Shown piece by piece: positions 1-11,600 of a stretch of 57,717 nucleotides of DNA. The notes below the pieces were generated by a model. That model ran no database searches, had not been told where the DNA came from, and worked only from the letters and a program-made list of their open reading frames with translations. Source of the DNA: Agmasoma carcini (nom. nud.) (lineage: Eukaryota; Microsporidia; Thelohaniidae); contig JAOXFI010000027.1 of assembly GCA_029232285.1 (NCBI GenBank), positions 1-57,717 of the forward strand, given 5' to 3'. The position numbers were made by a program, and so were the translations under genes. Numbering within the stretch: position 1 is the first letter of the stretch; every line of letters begins with the position of its first letter.

Positions 1-2
1 CT

Positions 3-248
3 CGATTAGAAGGAATACCAAATGTTTTTAGGATTGGTGATTATAGAATTTTACTTAAAGATTTTATACATAAGGACTTGGGTGGTCTGAGGTTTATAAA
101 CATTACAAACTATTTAGGTAAGATAAAATTTAAGTGTGTGGAACACTTAAGAAAATTATCATCAGTGAAGATCAATAATTCTTTTGAGAGGATGATAAAA
201 ATAATTAGATCGAATATTAGGAGAAACCGTGCTCTGAATAATCAATAA
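3..248 (+). CDS. 3' end of a gene cut by the left edge, function unknown
   Basis: An open frame of 81 codons runs from the window edge to a TAA at 246-248, with no start inside it, so it is the C-terminal part of a longer protein. The residues are rich in Lys, Arg, Asn and Ile (LRFINITNYLGKIKF in the middle, SNIRRNRALNNQ at the end), and the G+C is higher than in the DNA just downstream, which suits a real coding end. The periodic Leu/Ile pattern loosely recalls leucine-rich-repeat proteins, a common microsporidian family, but there is too little sequence to claim it. A retrotransposon reading frame is the other possibility. No membrane segment is visible. Confidence 0.5.
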   Translation, partial: RLEGIPNVFRIGDYRILLKDFIHKDLGGLRFINITNYLGKIKFKCVEHLRKLSSVKINNSFERMIKIIRSNIRRNRALNNQ

Positions 249-429
249 AAGATAAAAACATATTTTTATTAATTAAATATTGATAATATTTTAATATAAC
301 TAATATCATTAATATTTAAATTAGATGATTGTTATTATATAATTCAATATAAAAATAGTTCAAAGTACGTTTATGACTACATACCTCTATATTTTGCATA
401 ATGGTAGGTTATAAATCATGAGTAATTGA

Positions 430-960
430 CCTATAACATATCATAACCTGTCAGGAACTAAATTGTGCCGGTGGGGATACAGATAAACTTGCTACTCTTG
501 GGAATTAGTTTGCAATCGATAGACAAAATATTTTCTTTATTGTAAGCGAAAGGCAGCATCGGAATCTCGAAGATATAAGCTGATTGTTTTATGTAATAGA
601 ATTAAGACAGCTACACCGCATAAAGAAGAGAATATTGTCTTTAAAATCTTACCGTCACCATCTAAGATTACTTAACAATCATTTTTTTCTACTATCTTTT
701 ACCAAAGCACAAATAGTGTATGGTCATTTCCCATTACTTTCCATATTATTATTGTTGGTTGATTAAAGGGTTTTACTGGCTGGTTCGGCTTTTCTCCTTT
801 GGTAAATTTATTGATAATTAAGATTATTTATAGAAAAGTGAATATTAGCGAAGATTTTTAAATAAATCGATAATGTTTGTAGTGTTTGTTTTTTTATACT
901 TTAGACTGAGCAAGCATATTGAATAATTAAACCTTTTATTAAATAATATATTTTTCAAAT
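430..960 (+). repeat. Unclassified dispersed repeat, copy a (long copy)
   Basis: This stretch shares ordered blocks with at least eight other places in the window. The shared order is: GATACAGATAA, then a block like TTGCAATCGATAGACA, then CTTTATTG with a GAAAG partner, then CTCGAAGATATAAGCTG, then CACCATCTAAG, then TTTTACCAAAGCAC, then CTTTTCTCCTTTGGTAAATTTATTGATAATTAAGATT. No coding frame is conserved. The 60-codon open frame at 584-766 lies inside it and is not credible as a gene. The class of element is unknown (LTR, SINE or non-autonomous DNA element). Confidence 0.6.
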
Positions 961-3690
961 TAATTCTAAATGTAGTAGGTAGGATTAAATAAATGTAATG
1001 ATAAAATAGATGGCTATTAAATATTTTTAGATATTATAGTAGTATCTATTACAGACGAATCATTAAGATATGTTTTAAATTATAATCAGGTACTTTACTA
1101 TTATATGATTGCGCACTACTATAAAAATGTTTACAAAAATTTACCCAATTAATCAACTCGCTGTAAAAAGAGAAGAAAAATAAACAAAACTAAAAAAAAG
1201 GTAGTTATACCAAATTCTATTTATTAAGCTATAGGGTCGCTCCTTCAATGTTATACACAGCAAATTCAATGAGTGGAATGAATAACTTGAATATGCTCGT
1301 AGGATTTAGCCGGTTGATAAATATAGGAAATAAGAAAAAGTAGGAGCAGATAATTCTGAATATAATATCATACTGGATAAAAATGGTATCAGTATTCGCA
1401 AAAAACAACCAATTAGTACGCGTTTGCATGTTTTAAGACCGTAAACAAAAGTTTACTTATAAAATACCTGGAACTGAAAATAAAAATTCAATCACTCTAA
1501 ACAAAATTGAAGACATTAAATATAAGAGCATGTTGGAGCGGAAAGACAATTTGAAGACGCAGCTGACTTGTGCTCGTGATATAACTGACACAAGCGCAGT
1601 ATTTAAAATCTTTTTATACACACTTTTTCATCTTTAGAATAAGAAAGTTTAAAGTTTGGATGTATAAACAATATAAAAAAAAATTTTATTATAACACGAA
1701 ATATTATATTGTTAAAAATAAAAATCTATTGAGTTTTATATTTATACGTCAAAAACAAGTAATATAACTTTGTATTTGCGTAATTAAAAGTTCTATAACC
1801 GATTTAACATCTTTTTATAAAAACAAATTAAATTTTAACCTTTCACATTAACATTGAAAATATAAAATATTATCGTTTTAAATTTTTTTTATATTAATAG
1901 AAATTTTGAACCAACAAGTAGAAAAACAATTTTTAAAATCAAGAAAATTTAAGTAATGACGCAAAAATTCATTCACATATTGTTGACTCATACGAAAGTT
2001 GCGAAGAATGGTGAGAGTTGGTAAGACGGCACAATATTTTTGTATCAGCCGTTTATCGGCTGGTTACTATTGAAAATAAGAATGATATGCGAGGTAGATT
2101 TAAGAAGAGGTGTGTTACACAGAACATGTTAGTGAAATGATCATAACAATTAAGTTATTCTACTCATAACACTTGAAAGATAGAGTTTTATTTTACAATT
2201 AAGATTACAAGGCCTATTCATAAGCAAAACAACAATTGTAAAGTATTTTAATATGTTCTTATACACGTTGAAGAGATGCATTATTATTATTCTTAGAGAG
2301 CAAATGGCAAAGAGGATAAGGAATGGAGAAATATTTTATGTCAAAATTTTTGAAATATTATTACGAGCAATAGGCATTTTCTATTTATTGATGAAATTAG
2401 TTTCAATGTACACGTTAGTAGATTATTTGCTAGATCATGAAAAGATTCAGAAGCTACTGTGGTATTACTGTTTCAAAGGTTGTAAATATACATGTAATGA
2501 TTACAATAAATAACTTGTTTTTAATATTTAACGAAGTGGGAACAGATTCTTTTTAAAGGATTAATAACGACAAGATTGAATTCAAAAGTGTTTGAGAGAA
2601 TGTAGACGAATATACAGAAGGGTGGTTGCCTTAATGATTAATAATTCTCCGACTCATTTTTGCTTATAGAAGTTTTGCTTCAAACGGAATTTTTCGAAAA
2701 CAAACTTTTAGGTGTGAACATGCAGTCTAATGCTCAACATTTTTGAAAAAAAAGTTATAGTAGTATTTTGGCGCGGTTTAAAAAGTAGATAGCATTGCAG
2801 ATGGGCGAAATAATTGAAACAGAAACAAGAATTTTTATTTCTAAGGGTGTATAGGGCGTATATTGGTTTGTAAAATGAGGTCCTTCTATATCAACGTAGC
2901 GCGTATAAAATCTAATATGATATTTGTACAATAAAAAATTTAACAATTTTAAGCAAAGAAGACAAAATAGGTAATTATATCTTGAGATCTAAATTGATTT
3001 ACTTTATTGGTTCAAAATTTATATTAAGTCAAAATGGTGATGTTTTTTATTTTCAATATTAACGAGATATCTCAAATATAAATTTGTTTTTAGTTCGGAA
3101 ATTTTTAAGGATTTTGATTTAAAATTAAGAAATCATATTAAATCATTTGTTAAAACCATCATTACGCAAGTATAAAAATGTTTTATTAAGACATTTTGAC
3201 AAATATATACTAAGCCTAAAACCACAAGAAAATTAATAATATAAATTTAAAAATCTTTTTATAATTTTGTTTGACATTATAAAATTCATTTTTTACATTT
3301 TCTCATTTAAAATTTTGCAAGGGATTGGGTTTTTGAAAAAAATATTATCGATATTTAAATCATTTTTAATTAGTTGTCTTGTTAAATTATACAAGATATT
3401 TATAAGAAAGTGTTTAGGTGCATGAATATAGCATCCCTCTCTTAAAATTATTTTTCTTTTTTAAAGGTCAGTTTATTCAATAGTTTGAACGTTACTTTGA
3501 GTAACAAACTAAAAGTTATGAAAATAAATTAAATGATATAACAATTCTAAACCATTAAATTTTTGATAATTCAAAGAATAAAACCCAAAATATGTTTTAA
3601 ATTAGATGGTTTGTTATGAATTGTTTTGAATTTAACCATTTAAAAACATGAAGATAAAATATTATATGCTAAATTGATAAAACAAAAGGC
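961..3690. other. No recognisable gene; AT-rich spacer
   Basis: The longest open frame from an ATG is 2253-2513 (+), 86 codons, rich in Leu, Ile, Tyr and Cys, without a CCC start signal and unlike anything I recognise. A perfect 6-bp stem (CAGCCG-TTTAT-CGGCTG) sits near 2049-2066. Moderately G+C-rich islands at 1530-1600, 2000-2130 and 2600-2900 look like worn-out coding DNA, probably old transposons, but I could not assign them. Confidence 0.5.
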
Positions 3691-4015
3691 AATAAAGGAA
3701 GAGATCAAATACTAATATTTGAGTTTTTTGTATTGCTGATGATTTATCAAGTCTTTCAAAAATACATATAGAGTATGAACATTATAGAAGCGCATTTATT
3801 TTATTACAAATTATCAAAAGAGTATGTCGCCGAAATTCAATAATATATTCTGGTGGATAGAGATATTATTTCAGGGTATATAATAATCTTTATTTGGTAT
3901 ATGCAACTTCTAATTAAATTATGAATTTCGTTGATTGTGAGGTTGTGGTTCATACTCAAAATATAAGTCTTATAGAACCGAAGCACAAATTGTAGAATAA
4001 AAGTTGAAATTTTTA
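3690..4015 (+). pseudogene. Merlin/IS1595-type transposase relic (plus-strand copy)
   Basis: Frame fragments on the plus strand match the C-terminal half of Merlin/IS1595 DDE transposases: RVCRRNSIIYSG near 3820-3856 (the segment before the second catalytic Asp) and NFVDCEVVVHTQNI at 3924-3965, equivalent to the family signature NFVDP..G.HTQ.IE. Stops and frameshifts separate the pieces, so it is dead. It is the only plus-strand copy of this subfamily that I found; all others lie on the minus strand. Confidence 0.6.
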
Positions 4016-4136
4016 AAGTTGTAGCTTTCTTAGGAAAAATAATTTTAAAAGAAGGCTTTCTGCGAAGTATTTTTTAATTATTTGATATTAAAAAATACAA
4101 TTTAATTTTGGTCGTGATCTTTTTTTTTAATTTCTT

Positions 4137-4720
4137 CATTTTCAAAAACATTTTATATGATAATGTATTCTTCCTATCATTTATTGCTTTTATACGCGTT
4201 TCAAATATTCTTTAATTTACTCAATATTCCGAGTATGAGTTGAGGTTAAAGGATCAATAAAGTTAGCATATAATTAATTTGTTGTAAATCAATCAAAATG
4301 AAAGTATATTCTATAATATTAAAGCCATTTGTTAATAAATCACTGTACACTCTATCTGACAACGTTTGATGATAGGTAATAAGGTTGATACATTTTAATC
4401 AATAACATGTTTTTTGTATATTTTGGCAAGTATCAGCGATACCTAGCCCGTATATAATTTTTCTTGTATTTGAATCGAATTTTATTAATCTGACAAACAA
4501 CACCTGTTCCTCTCTATATCATCAAATGTAAATCAATATAATCTATGCACCCTAATATGACTTTTTATAAAATTCAAGTATTGTTTTTAAAATAATCCCT
4601 TCAAATTAACAACTTTGATAACTGTTTTATCATTTAACCAAAAATTAATTATTTTTAATATAATAGCTAATGATTTATAAAGTCATTAAAAATGTGTTTT
4701 ATATTTCAAAACATATTTCA
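4137..4720 (-). pseudogene. Merlin/IS1595-type transposase relic
   Basis: The minus strand near 4190-4265 reads NFIDPLTSTHTRNIE, the family signature, followed by a basic run with in-frame stops. Nucleotide similarity to the copies at 15.7, 40.9 and 49.3 kb is evident, for example GAGTATGAGT followed by GGATCAATAAAGTTAGC, and CTGACAAACAACACC at 4492-4506. It has multiple frame breaks. Confidence 0.65.
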
Positions 4721-4839
4721 GATCAATTGATTAATTTCTCACGGTTGTGCATCAGGTGAAAAATTTCCCTCGATTTAAAAATATTAATTTTAATAAATCA
4801 AACATTTGTTCAAAATTTTTTCTTAAAGCATTATCTTAA

Positions 4840-5570
4840 AACATATTTCTGCTAAGAACGCGTCTACTTTGGTAGATAGCGACCCTTTTTACTTATTAAT
4901 TCGAGAATAGATCAATATGAGTCAATATTTTGAGTATAGGCGCAAATTGTGGGGTCAGTAAAATTGCACTATGATTTACAGTATAATGTGCTACACAAAA
5001 AGAAGAATTTATGCTTGCGTATGACTGTTTATTCTCAATATAATCGTTGTATTATAGAAAGTAAAGATAGCGCAATTCTATAATAAACATGTCTCATGTA
5101 AACTTTGGTTTATCTTGATGATGTATCTACAAAACAAAATATTTTTACATCAGTATTTTGGTATCTTCATCTCTTATATTTTTATGCTTAAACCGGCTTT
5201 CATACACCTGACACATGAACTCCTAATTGTATTGGTTTTAAATCAAAATAGTCAACACATATAAGATTTTGCTTAAAAAGTGTTTTAATTGTTGTCCTAT
5301 CAAATTGCGTACAATTTTTTTTCAATTTTTGATGTCATTAATACAAAAATCTATAATTTTTAATATATTCGGGTTAGAAATTTTTAAATCATTAAAAAAT
5401 CCTTTCATGAATAAAATAATGTTTTTACATATTTACCAGTTTCTACTTAGGCATCTAATAGTCTTTTGCCCACATTTCTTGTATATTTCAGAATTCTACA
5501 AGAAATGTTATAACTTATACCTTTATAAATTTGTTTTATCAATTTTAAGCTTTGTAAGAGTGAGATAATC
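4840..5570 (-). pseudogene. Merlin/IS1595-type transposase relic
   Basis: A second minus-strand copy lies directly next to the previous one. TVNHS can be read near 4970, then after a frame change the DP..CAYTQNID signature near 4920-4950. Toward 5500 the minus strand contains short Cys- and Trp-containing fragments that would be the N-terminal zinc-ribbon part. A 99-codon plus-strand open frame here (5269-5568) begins only at a TTG and is a chance shadow. There are many stops. Confidence 0.55.
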
Positions 5571-6440
5571 TCATCATCGTCATCAAGTTTAGGCTCGGCA
5601 TAATAATTAAAAAATCATAAAAAAGGTTACAAAAAATATTTTTCATAAAAAAATTGGGAAATTTTTATAAGATTTCGGTAACTTTTTAATAATTTTAAAA
5701 AACAATTTATCTTATAAGAAACTTTTTTTTTTCTACAACATGCATCAACTCATATTCTCTAACAAAAATATTAAGATTATTATAAGACAAGCCTATTCTT
5801 GATTTAAGTTCAATTTCAACCCCGACTATACAATTTTATAGTATTTGTTTTCCTTTTATCATTCCTAAACCCCTACTATGATTTATTGTACCATGCCTAT
5901 ATCTTGATTTTTCAACAATTGTAGGATAAGATGAAACCCTGTTAGTTTTGATTAAACACCTTAATTTATATTATTTTTATAAATATTTCAAAAGTGTAAA
6001 TTGTGCTATCTGATAAAACTTCCAACTATATCTCTTTGTGGCTTCACATATTGCTCCTATAATCCATTTAATATCCCTAACTTCAGTATCCATGGTTGTG
6101 GGGTATTCAATAAACTTTCTACGACAACATACCATTTCATCAATTTTCACTGATCTCCCTATTTTTTAATTTTCTCCCTCTTACCAACAATATCATCAAT
6201 AAATATATTTTAATTTTATAATCATATATTCATATTTAATCAAGGTATAATTGATCAATTTGGTGTTTTATATGCATGTAAATATGTGGATAATACGATT
6301 TTATAAATTTTTATTTCTGGTGAATTATGAAAAATAACCGTTAATTTTATTTTATGTCTTATAATCGCCATAATAATTGTTCTCTTAATAAAGATACTTA
6401 ATTTTGCAGTAATTCTCGAAATAAAAAGGTGTTTTTTACA
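5571..6440. other. No gene seen; transposon-flank DNA
   Basis: The stretch is very AT-rich with long A and T runs. Some segments are distantly similar to the upstream parts of the Merlin relics. There is no open frame of note, no tRNA and no clear tandem repeat. Confidence 0.5.
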
Positions 6441-6800
6441 TCAATTGATTCATAAGTGTAATGAAAGTTTCTTCTAGATCCATGGGTAGAAACATGTGCT
6501 TAACTTTTAAGACTCCGTAAAAAATTGTTAAAAAATAACAAAGTCTTATACAACAGTACCAAAAAAATTGGCGCTGGGTTTATTAAAACACTTAAAAGTC
6601 TTCCTATCCATGTTTCTTGTATAGATTGATATTATACATGAAACACGACAGATTAAGCATAAATAAATCCTCTTTAATACACAAGATATTGTAGAAATGT
6701 TATCAATCCACCTTTACTATTTAATAATGGCTCAATATTTGTTAAAAATAATTTAGTGGCATGGTATTAAAAAATAGGAGTATTTTAGAGGCGAATTTTG
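6440..6800 (-). repeat. 5' half of a Merlin-type relic
   Basis: The segment from the CAGTACCAAAA at 6546 to TGGCATGGTATTAAAAAATA near 6757-6776 is also found, in the same order, at 41.48-41.69 kb, and more weakly at 16.33-16.50 kb (for example the ACGACAGATTA block near 6647 and TTTAGTGGCATGGTATTAAAAA). In the other copies it lies beside the transposase remnant on its N-terminal side, so this is probably the left-over front half of an element. No frame is intact. Confidence 0.5.
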
Positions 6801-7020
6801 CTCCTATCCAATTTCATAAATGTTATGAGTTGAAAGACAAGCATCCATTCGAAGTATTTGAAATAAAAATTTTCATTATATATTTTTCCTAGTCCAGCCA
6901 TTCTTTGAAAGTGACATTGAATAAATATTTTTATCTAACCTGAATAATTAAATCGAGAACTCTTGTACAAAACAGATATAAAAAGATTCTATCAAAAAGC
7001 AAAGAAATGATTCAATTTAA

Positions 7021-7092
7021 TGGAGATTGCGGGAGTCGAACCCGCGACCTATTACATGCGAAGCAAACGCTCTACCACTGAGCTAAATCCCC
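7021..7092 (-). tRNA. tRNA-Ala(CGC): tRNA-Ala (anticodon CGC)
   Basis: Read on the minus strand, 72 bases fold into a full cloverleaf: acceptor GGGGATT pairing with AATCTCC, D arm GCTC/GAGC, anticodon loop TTCGCAT with anticodon CGC, and T arm with GGTTCGACTCC. The third acceptor pair is G:U, the classic identity element of alanine tRNA. A-box (TAGCTCAGTGG) and B-box promoters are inside the gene. The CCA end is not encoded. A T run about 30 bases downstream (plus-strand AAAAAG near 6995) could terminate RNA polymerase III. There is no intron. The anticodon stem has one T-T mismatch at its top. Confidence 0.97.
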
Positions 7093-8732
7093 ATCAAAAA
7101 TATACAATCTTAGATTTTTAGTTTATAATACTTTATATTATAAAGAAAACGATAATATTTTAACATTAAAAAATGTAGTCTGCATCAATATAATATTATT
7201 CTTATTTTCATATGTTTTTTAAAAATGAAATAATAAGATTTTATAATCCATTAAATTTGCTTATCACTTACTCATTTGTACATTGTTTAGTTTCACATTG
7301 AAAAATATATTTTGTTCTATTTTTATACCGTTGTCGTAGTCTTAATTATTTACAATTATGCATTTTTATTACAAAATTTCATTATCCAATAACTTTGAAA
7401 AAAATTAATATTGATGTAATCTCTTCGGCAGATAATTAACTAGATAATGAATTGCATATATTCAATAGTGTTGAACCATATAGATTAAATATAAGTCTTG
7501 AATCGATAATATAATACTTTCCATTATTATTTTTTATTGTTCATGACATGGAAATTGTTTTTATAAATATTTAATGCATAAAAAAATAAAATTATACTAA
7601 TGAATGGTTGGGCATAAAATACAATATTATTCATACAGATTATTATATATGTAAATATTTTAAAAGTAATTTATAAATAAATTCATAATATTTTAAATTC
7701 AAATTTTAACCGATTTATGAGTATTAAGATCATTTGAATTGTTTTATTAATATTCTGGCATAGTATCAATTGTTGAGTTATAGTTCAAAAATACGAAAAA
7801 CCTATCAAGTTAGCAGATAATAGAAAGATTAAATTGTTTGTTATAGTTCTGTTTACTAAAAATGATTATATTAACGAATTATTTACAATATAGAATAATC
7901 AACTTGCATGTTTTCTATTGATGTTAATTAATAAATTTTATTACATTTACGTTGAATATTTATTTACTAAGTCAGATTATAATCATAAAACATTTAAATT
8001 TATTTGATTACATTCTGAAAGCATTCTTATGATCTCTGTGCACTAATTTCGTGCGATCTCTATTACAAAGCTTCACCTAAATAACCACTAGCACCAAAAC
8101 AGGTGAGTTTAGGGTCAATATGTTAATTTTAGTATGTAATTCGATTTTTACAACACAGGAGTGATAAGTAAATTAAATAAATTACCTTTTGCTCCCATCC
8201 TAGAAAAAACATATTTTTTGAATGTAAGTGTATGCTGATAATAGGCACCACATCATCTACAGAATACCTTTATATTGACTAGTACACATTTTATCGTAAT
8301 TTATCATAAATATATTGTTTTAAGATTACCTTAATTTTACCAATCAGGCTTTATTGTGCATATCTGAGATAAAAGGAATATTACCATCAGGTCTAAGATG
8401 ATCAATAACTATATAAACTCTCAAAAAGAATCAACCCATGTCTGATCAAGGAGTAAATATAGACATTAACTTCAACAGGCTTTGATTAATATTTAAATTG
8501 TTCCTACTGATATATAACTAGAAAATACAATATTATAAATTAACTGAAATAAAAAACAGTGACATATATAATTTCAATAATTATAAAATTATTAAAATAT
8601 TGGTGTCAGTGAATAAATATAATTCATTGTGTTTCATAGTCTAATATATGAACAATATATAAGTTTAACAATATATTCATTATAAATAATAATAATTACT
8701 AAATTCAATATTTAATATTTGTACATTTATTA
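7093..8732. other. No gene seen; AT-rich spacer
   Basis: There are no open frames above noise. The part at 8030-8480 is less AT-rich and its minus strand contains short Trp- and Cys-containing peptide fragments, suggesting an old mobile element, but no signature could be named. The last 200 bases are the 3' flank of the subtilase-like gene. Confidence 0.5.
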
Positions 8733-10313
8733 TTAATTAAAATCATCCCCAACAGAATCACCAATATATAAATCATCCGTTGAATTTCTATTCCCTATCA
8801 TCTTAAAAATCTTCAATATTAATATTATCATGCCTATAAAAAGTATTATGATCAAAGCTAAAGCAACATTCGTATTGTAATACTTAAAGGATCTTCTTTC
8901 AGTGTTTTCAGATATATCAGGTGTTCTTAATACAAAGAATTCATCAAAATTTTTGATTGAATTACTTTGTAAAAATTTTTTAATTTTATTTTCGGAATTA
9001 TCTTTGTACTTTTCTATATATAAGGAGGATATGCTAGCGGCAAGAGCTGCAGAATAAGCTGTGCTATCTTTCCTATCGTAATCCTCTCCTATACCATAAA
9101 AATCAGCACATTCAGCTGAAAATGAAGAGATTCGTCCATATTTGTCAGTTGATCCAATGATGATAGCACTTTTTGGACTTTGGTTACATTCATATCCCAT
9201 ACTTCCAAAAATCACTGTAGTTAATCTTATTTTTTGTAATACCTTCTCAAAGATTGGTGAATGTGGTCCAAATATGGGCAAAACCAGAATATCAGGATTT
9301 TGAACTGTTTCTAATGCTTTTAAAAGGTTTGATAATTTGATTGAAAAATTACATTCTATACTTTCAATACTCTTAACAATTGCATTTGAAGAAAATGAAT
9401 TCTTTCCGTATAATAAATTTTCATATTCTTTGTCACTACATTCATTTTTTAATGTCAGTGTCGTGATTTTAACATCCTTCCCTGAATATTGATATTTATA
9501 TGAATAAAATGCTCGAAACAAAGAATTTATACCTATGAGGTTAAGCAAATAAGTATCCATGATATAGTTATTAAAGATGTAGTTAGGTAAATTCATCATC
9601 CTGTACATATACACTGGTACATATCCAATCTTTCCACTGTATCCTTCAGATAAATTAGTGTTACTTCTTCTCGCTATTCGACTTAAGATGTTGCTCTTAA
9701 AATAACCCACTATACTATTTTGGGAAATCAACTGAGATGATAAATGATCATTGGTTTTCTTAATTGTATCTTGTTTTGATGTTTCATTATCCTTAAATTC
9801 TTCTTTATTTGTATTTTTTAAATAAGAAGAGAACAAATCAAAATAATGACCATTTGGCTCGTCTTTTTCAATCTTAAAATTGTATGATACATCTTTTTCA
9901 ACATATAATCCACCAAAATTAGGTTCATCAGAGCAGAATGAAAATCCAAAGAACTTTTCTTTGTATATCGTATTTACCTTATCTTTTAGTCCATATTTAT
10001 CTATTGCTTCTTGAATATCATCTTCACTGTTCATTGCTGCAACATAGCACTTATTAGATGAATTGTTAAGTGTTATTGATTTTGAAATTATGTCGTTTTG
10101 TTCAACCACGTGTTTCATAGAATCATGTGATTGAGCATCTTCATTGCTTAAATCATCACTAGACACGCTTTCATTTGTACTTTGAGTATCATTATTTATA
10201 ATTTCTTCTTTTTTAACTTCATCCTTAACAATCTTAACAACCTCACCCTTAGAATTGACAATAACAGTTTCTTTGCTGATTTCAGAGAATACATTTAGTA
10301 AATATAAAAGCAT
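8733..10313 (-). CDS. Membrane-anchored subtilisin-like protein, catalytic residues lost
   Basis: The protein has 526 residues. Residues 1-10 are hydrophobic and may be a short signal sequence. Residues 20-85 are acidic and Ser/Asn-rich. Residues 88-127 (YVAAM..IYKEKFFGFSF) resemble the inhibitor-I9 propeptide of subtilases. Residues 338-436 follow the C-terminal half of a subtilase fold: DILVLPIFGP, SPKSAIIIGSTDKYGRISSFS, then DSTAYSAALAA where active enzymes have GTSMAAPHVA. In that alignment the nucleophile Ser is Ala419, the oxyanion Asn (AAGN) is Ser371, and no Asp or His motif is recognisable. Residues 482-504 form one membrane helix with a short acidic tail. Microsporidia are known to have subtilisin-like proteases induced in sporogony; I infer an inactive paralogue of that group, anchored in a membrane. 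There is no CCC start signal; another ATG 8 bases upstream is out of frame. It stands alone, about 1.8 kb from the CH-domain gene. Confidence 0.75.
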   Translation of the reverse strand: MLLYLLNVFSEISKETVIVNSKGEVVKIVKDEVKKEEIINNDTQSTNESVSSDDLSNEDAQSHDSMKHVVEQNDIISKSITLNNSSNKCYVAAMNSEDDIQEAIDKYGLKDKVNTIYKEKFFGFSFCSDEPNFGGLYVEKDVSYNFKIEKDEPNGHYFDLFSSYLKNTNKEEFKDNETSKQDTIKKTNDHLSSQLISQNSIVGYFKSNILSRIARRSNTNLSEGYSGKIGYVPVYMYRMMNLPNYIFNNYIMDTYLLNLIGINSLFRAFYSYKYQYSGKDVKITTLTLKNECSDKEYENLLYGKNSFSSNAIVKSIESIECNFSIKLSNLLKALETVQNPDILVLPIFGPHSPIFEKVLQKIRLTTVIFGSMGYECNQSPKSAIIIGSTDKYGRISSFSAECADFYGIGEDYDRKDSTAYSAALAASISSLYIEKYKDNSENKIKKFLQSNSIKNFDEFFVLRTPDISENTERRSFKYYNTNVALALIIILFIGMIILILKIFKMIGNRNSTDDLYIGDSVGDDFN

Positions 10314-10769
10314 GTAGACATGTTTGTTTTTTTTCTTTTAAGTTGTGAAACATGTATCAAAAGGCTTTGAAATATATGATACAATTGAAATACAAATGTT
10401 AAGTATTCAAAAATAGATGCCATCCGATTGTTTGTATTATATTCGCTTCATCAATATCAAATTTCAATGTTTTAAAGAAATTAATGTTTCATAAATTATT
10501 TACAACTATAGACGATAAAATCAAATATTTTGATAGTAACTTTAACGAAAATTTAATAAAAATTTGCTAATCATTTAATGACAACTTTATTAAAAATATT
10601 AAAGTAATATAAATTATTGTTTTTCTTAATCATTATCACTGATGGATTTCTGATTATCAATATAATGAAACTATTAATAAATTTTAGCGCTTCAAAATGG
10701 CACTGGAAGGAATTAAAAACACCATATAGTGCAAAGTGAGGCCTTGAAACCATCGGTTTATTTAATAAA
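10314..10769. other. Upstream region of the subtilase-like gene, nothing else seen
   Basis: The stretch is AT-rich with no further gene. The minus-strand open frame at 10571-10753 has only 60 codons, lacks a start signal and runs into the dispersed repeat; I do not call it. Confidence 0.5.
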
Positions 10770-11110
10770 GTAGGGCTGAAGGTATACGGTTAGCCTTAAC
10801 CACTTTGAGAAACTAGTTTTTGGTCGATATATAGACATTTTATCTTATAAGCAAAGAAGGCCACTTTGGAATCTCGAAGATGCAGACTAAGCGATATAAA
10901 CAGAGCACTAATTTCAGCTGATTTACATCCAACGGTAGGTGTCTTTAAAATTTTGGTTTCATCATAAAAAATAATTAAATAGTCATGGTTTTGTTGCTTT
11001 CGCTGTATTTTCATAAAAATGCGATAAGCATATGATTGCTATCTTTAACCATCCATTCCTTCTCTATTGAATTTTATTATTGATCTGTTACCCCTTTTGT
11101 ATGTAAATAA
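10770..11110 (+). repeat. Unclassified dispersed repeat, copy b
   Basis: It shares blocks with copy a in the same order: GAAACTAGTTTTTGGTCGATATATAGACA, then a GCAAAGAAGGCCACTTTGGAATCTCGAAGATG block, then GTCTTTAAAAT, then a CATATGATTGCTATC..CCATTCCTTCTCTATTGAAT segment also present in copy c at 28.1-28.3 kb. It is non-coding; the 72-codon frame at 10796-11014 (minus) is a by-product. Confidence 0.6.
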
Positions 11111-11448
11111 TAATTAGTTTGATCTTCTTCTATGAATGTTATAAAAATATTTTTTTCTGATAAACTAAATTATGAAAATAAAACTATTTTTTATTATTAA
11201 TATTAAACCTTTCAATTGATATTTTCTACTTTTAAATAAAAATTTAACTATTGATTATTAACCATTTTACATCATCACCAATATAAAAAAAAACAAGATA
11301 TTAGAAACATTCAAGTATGAACTATAAAACACTACAATTATTTTTTTATATATAGCATAGTCTACTTATTCTTACAAAATCGTAAAAAAATATATAAATA
11401 ACAAAGCAACACGCCTGTAAATCTTGATACTACACAAAGATCACATGC

Positions 11449-11600
11449 TCATCGCGCTTTGACGATAGAGATTTCTCGCCTCTTGAATATTTCTAAAATT
11501 AGGGGATAAAGCCTTCTAAATTCGTCAAAATGTACCCGTTCTTGAACTTCACATTCCCTTCTAAGAATTTTGTTTATATTGTCAAGATTGTCATATTAAA
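11449..11600 (-). pseudogene. Fragment of an unrecognised protein-coding sequence
   Basis: On the minus strand about 50 codons are open with a protein-like composition (NKILRRECEVQERV, FRRLYPLILEIFKRREI) ending in TGA near 11455. A stop lies directly in front and no start is present. Upstream to about 11830 the same strand has further Cys- and Lys-rich pieces between stops (for example a CSSCK motif). This is a decayed gene or mobile-element fragment that I do not recognise. The rest of 11110-12160 shows nothing else. Confidence 0.35.

Noticed and set aside
5269..5568. 99-codon plus-strand frame
   Set aside because: Begins at TTG only, Phe/Leu-rich, and lies on the opposite strand of a transposase relic.
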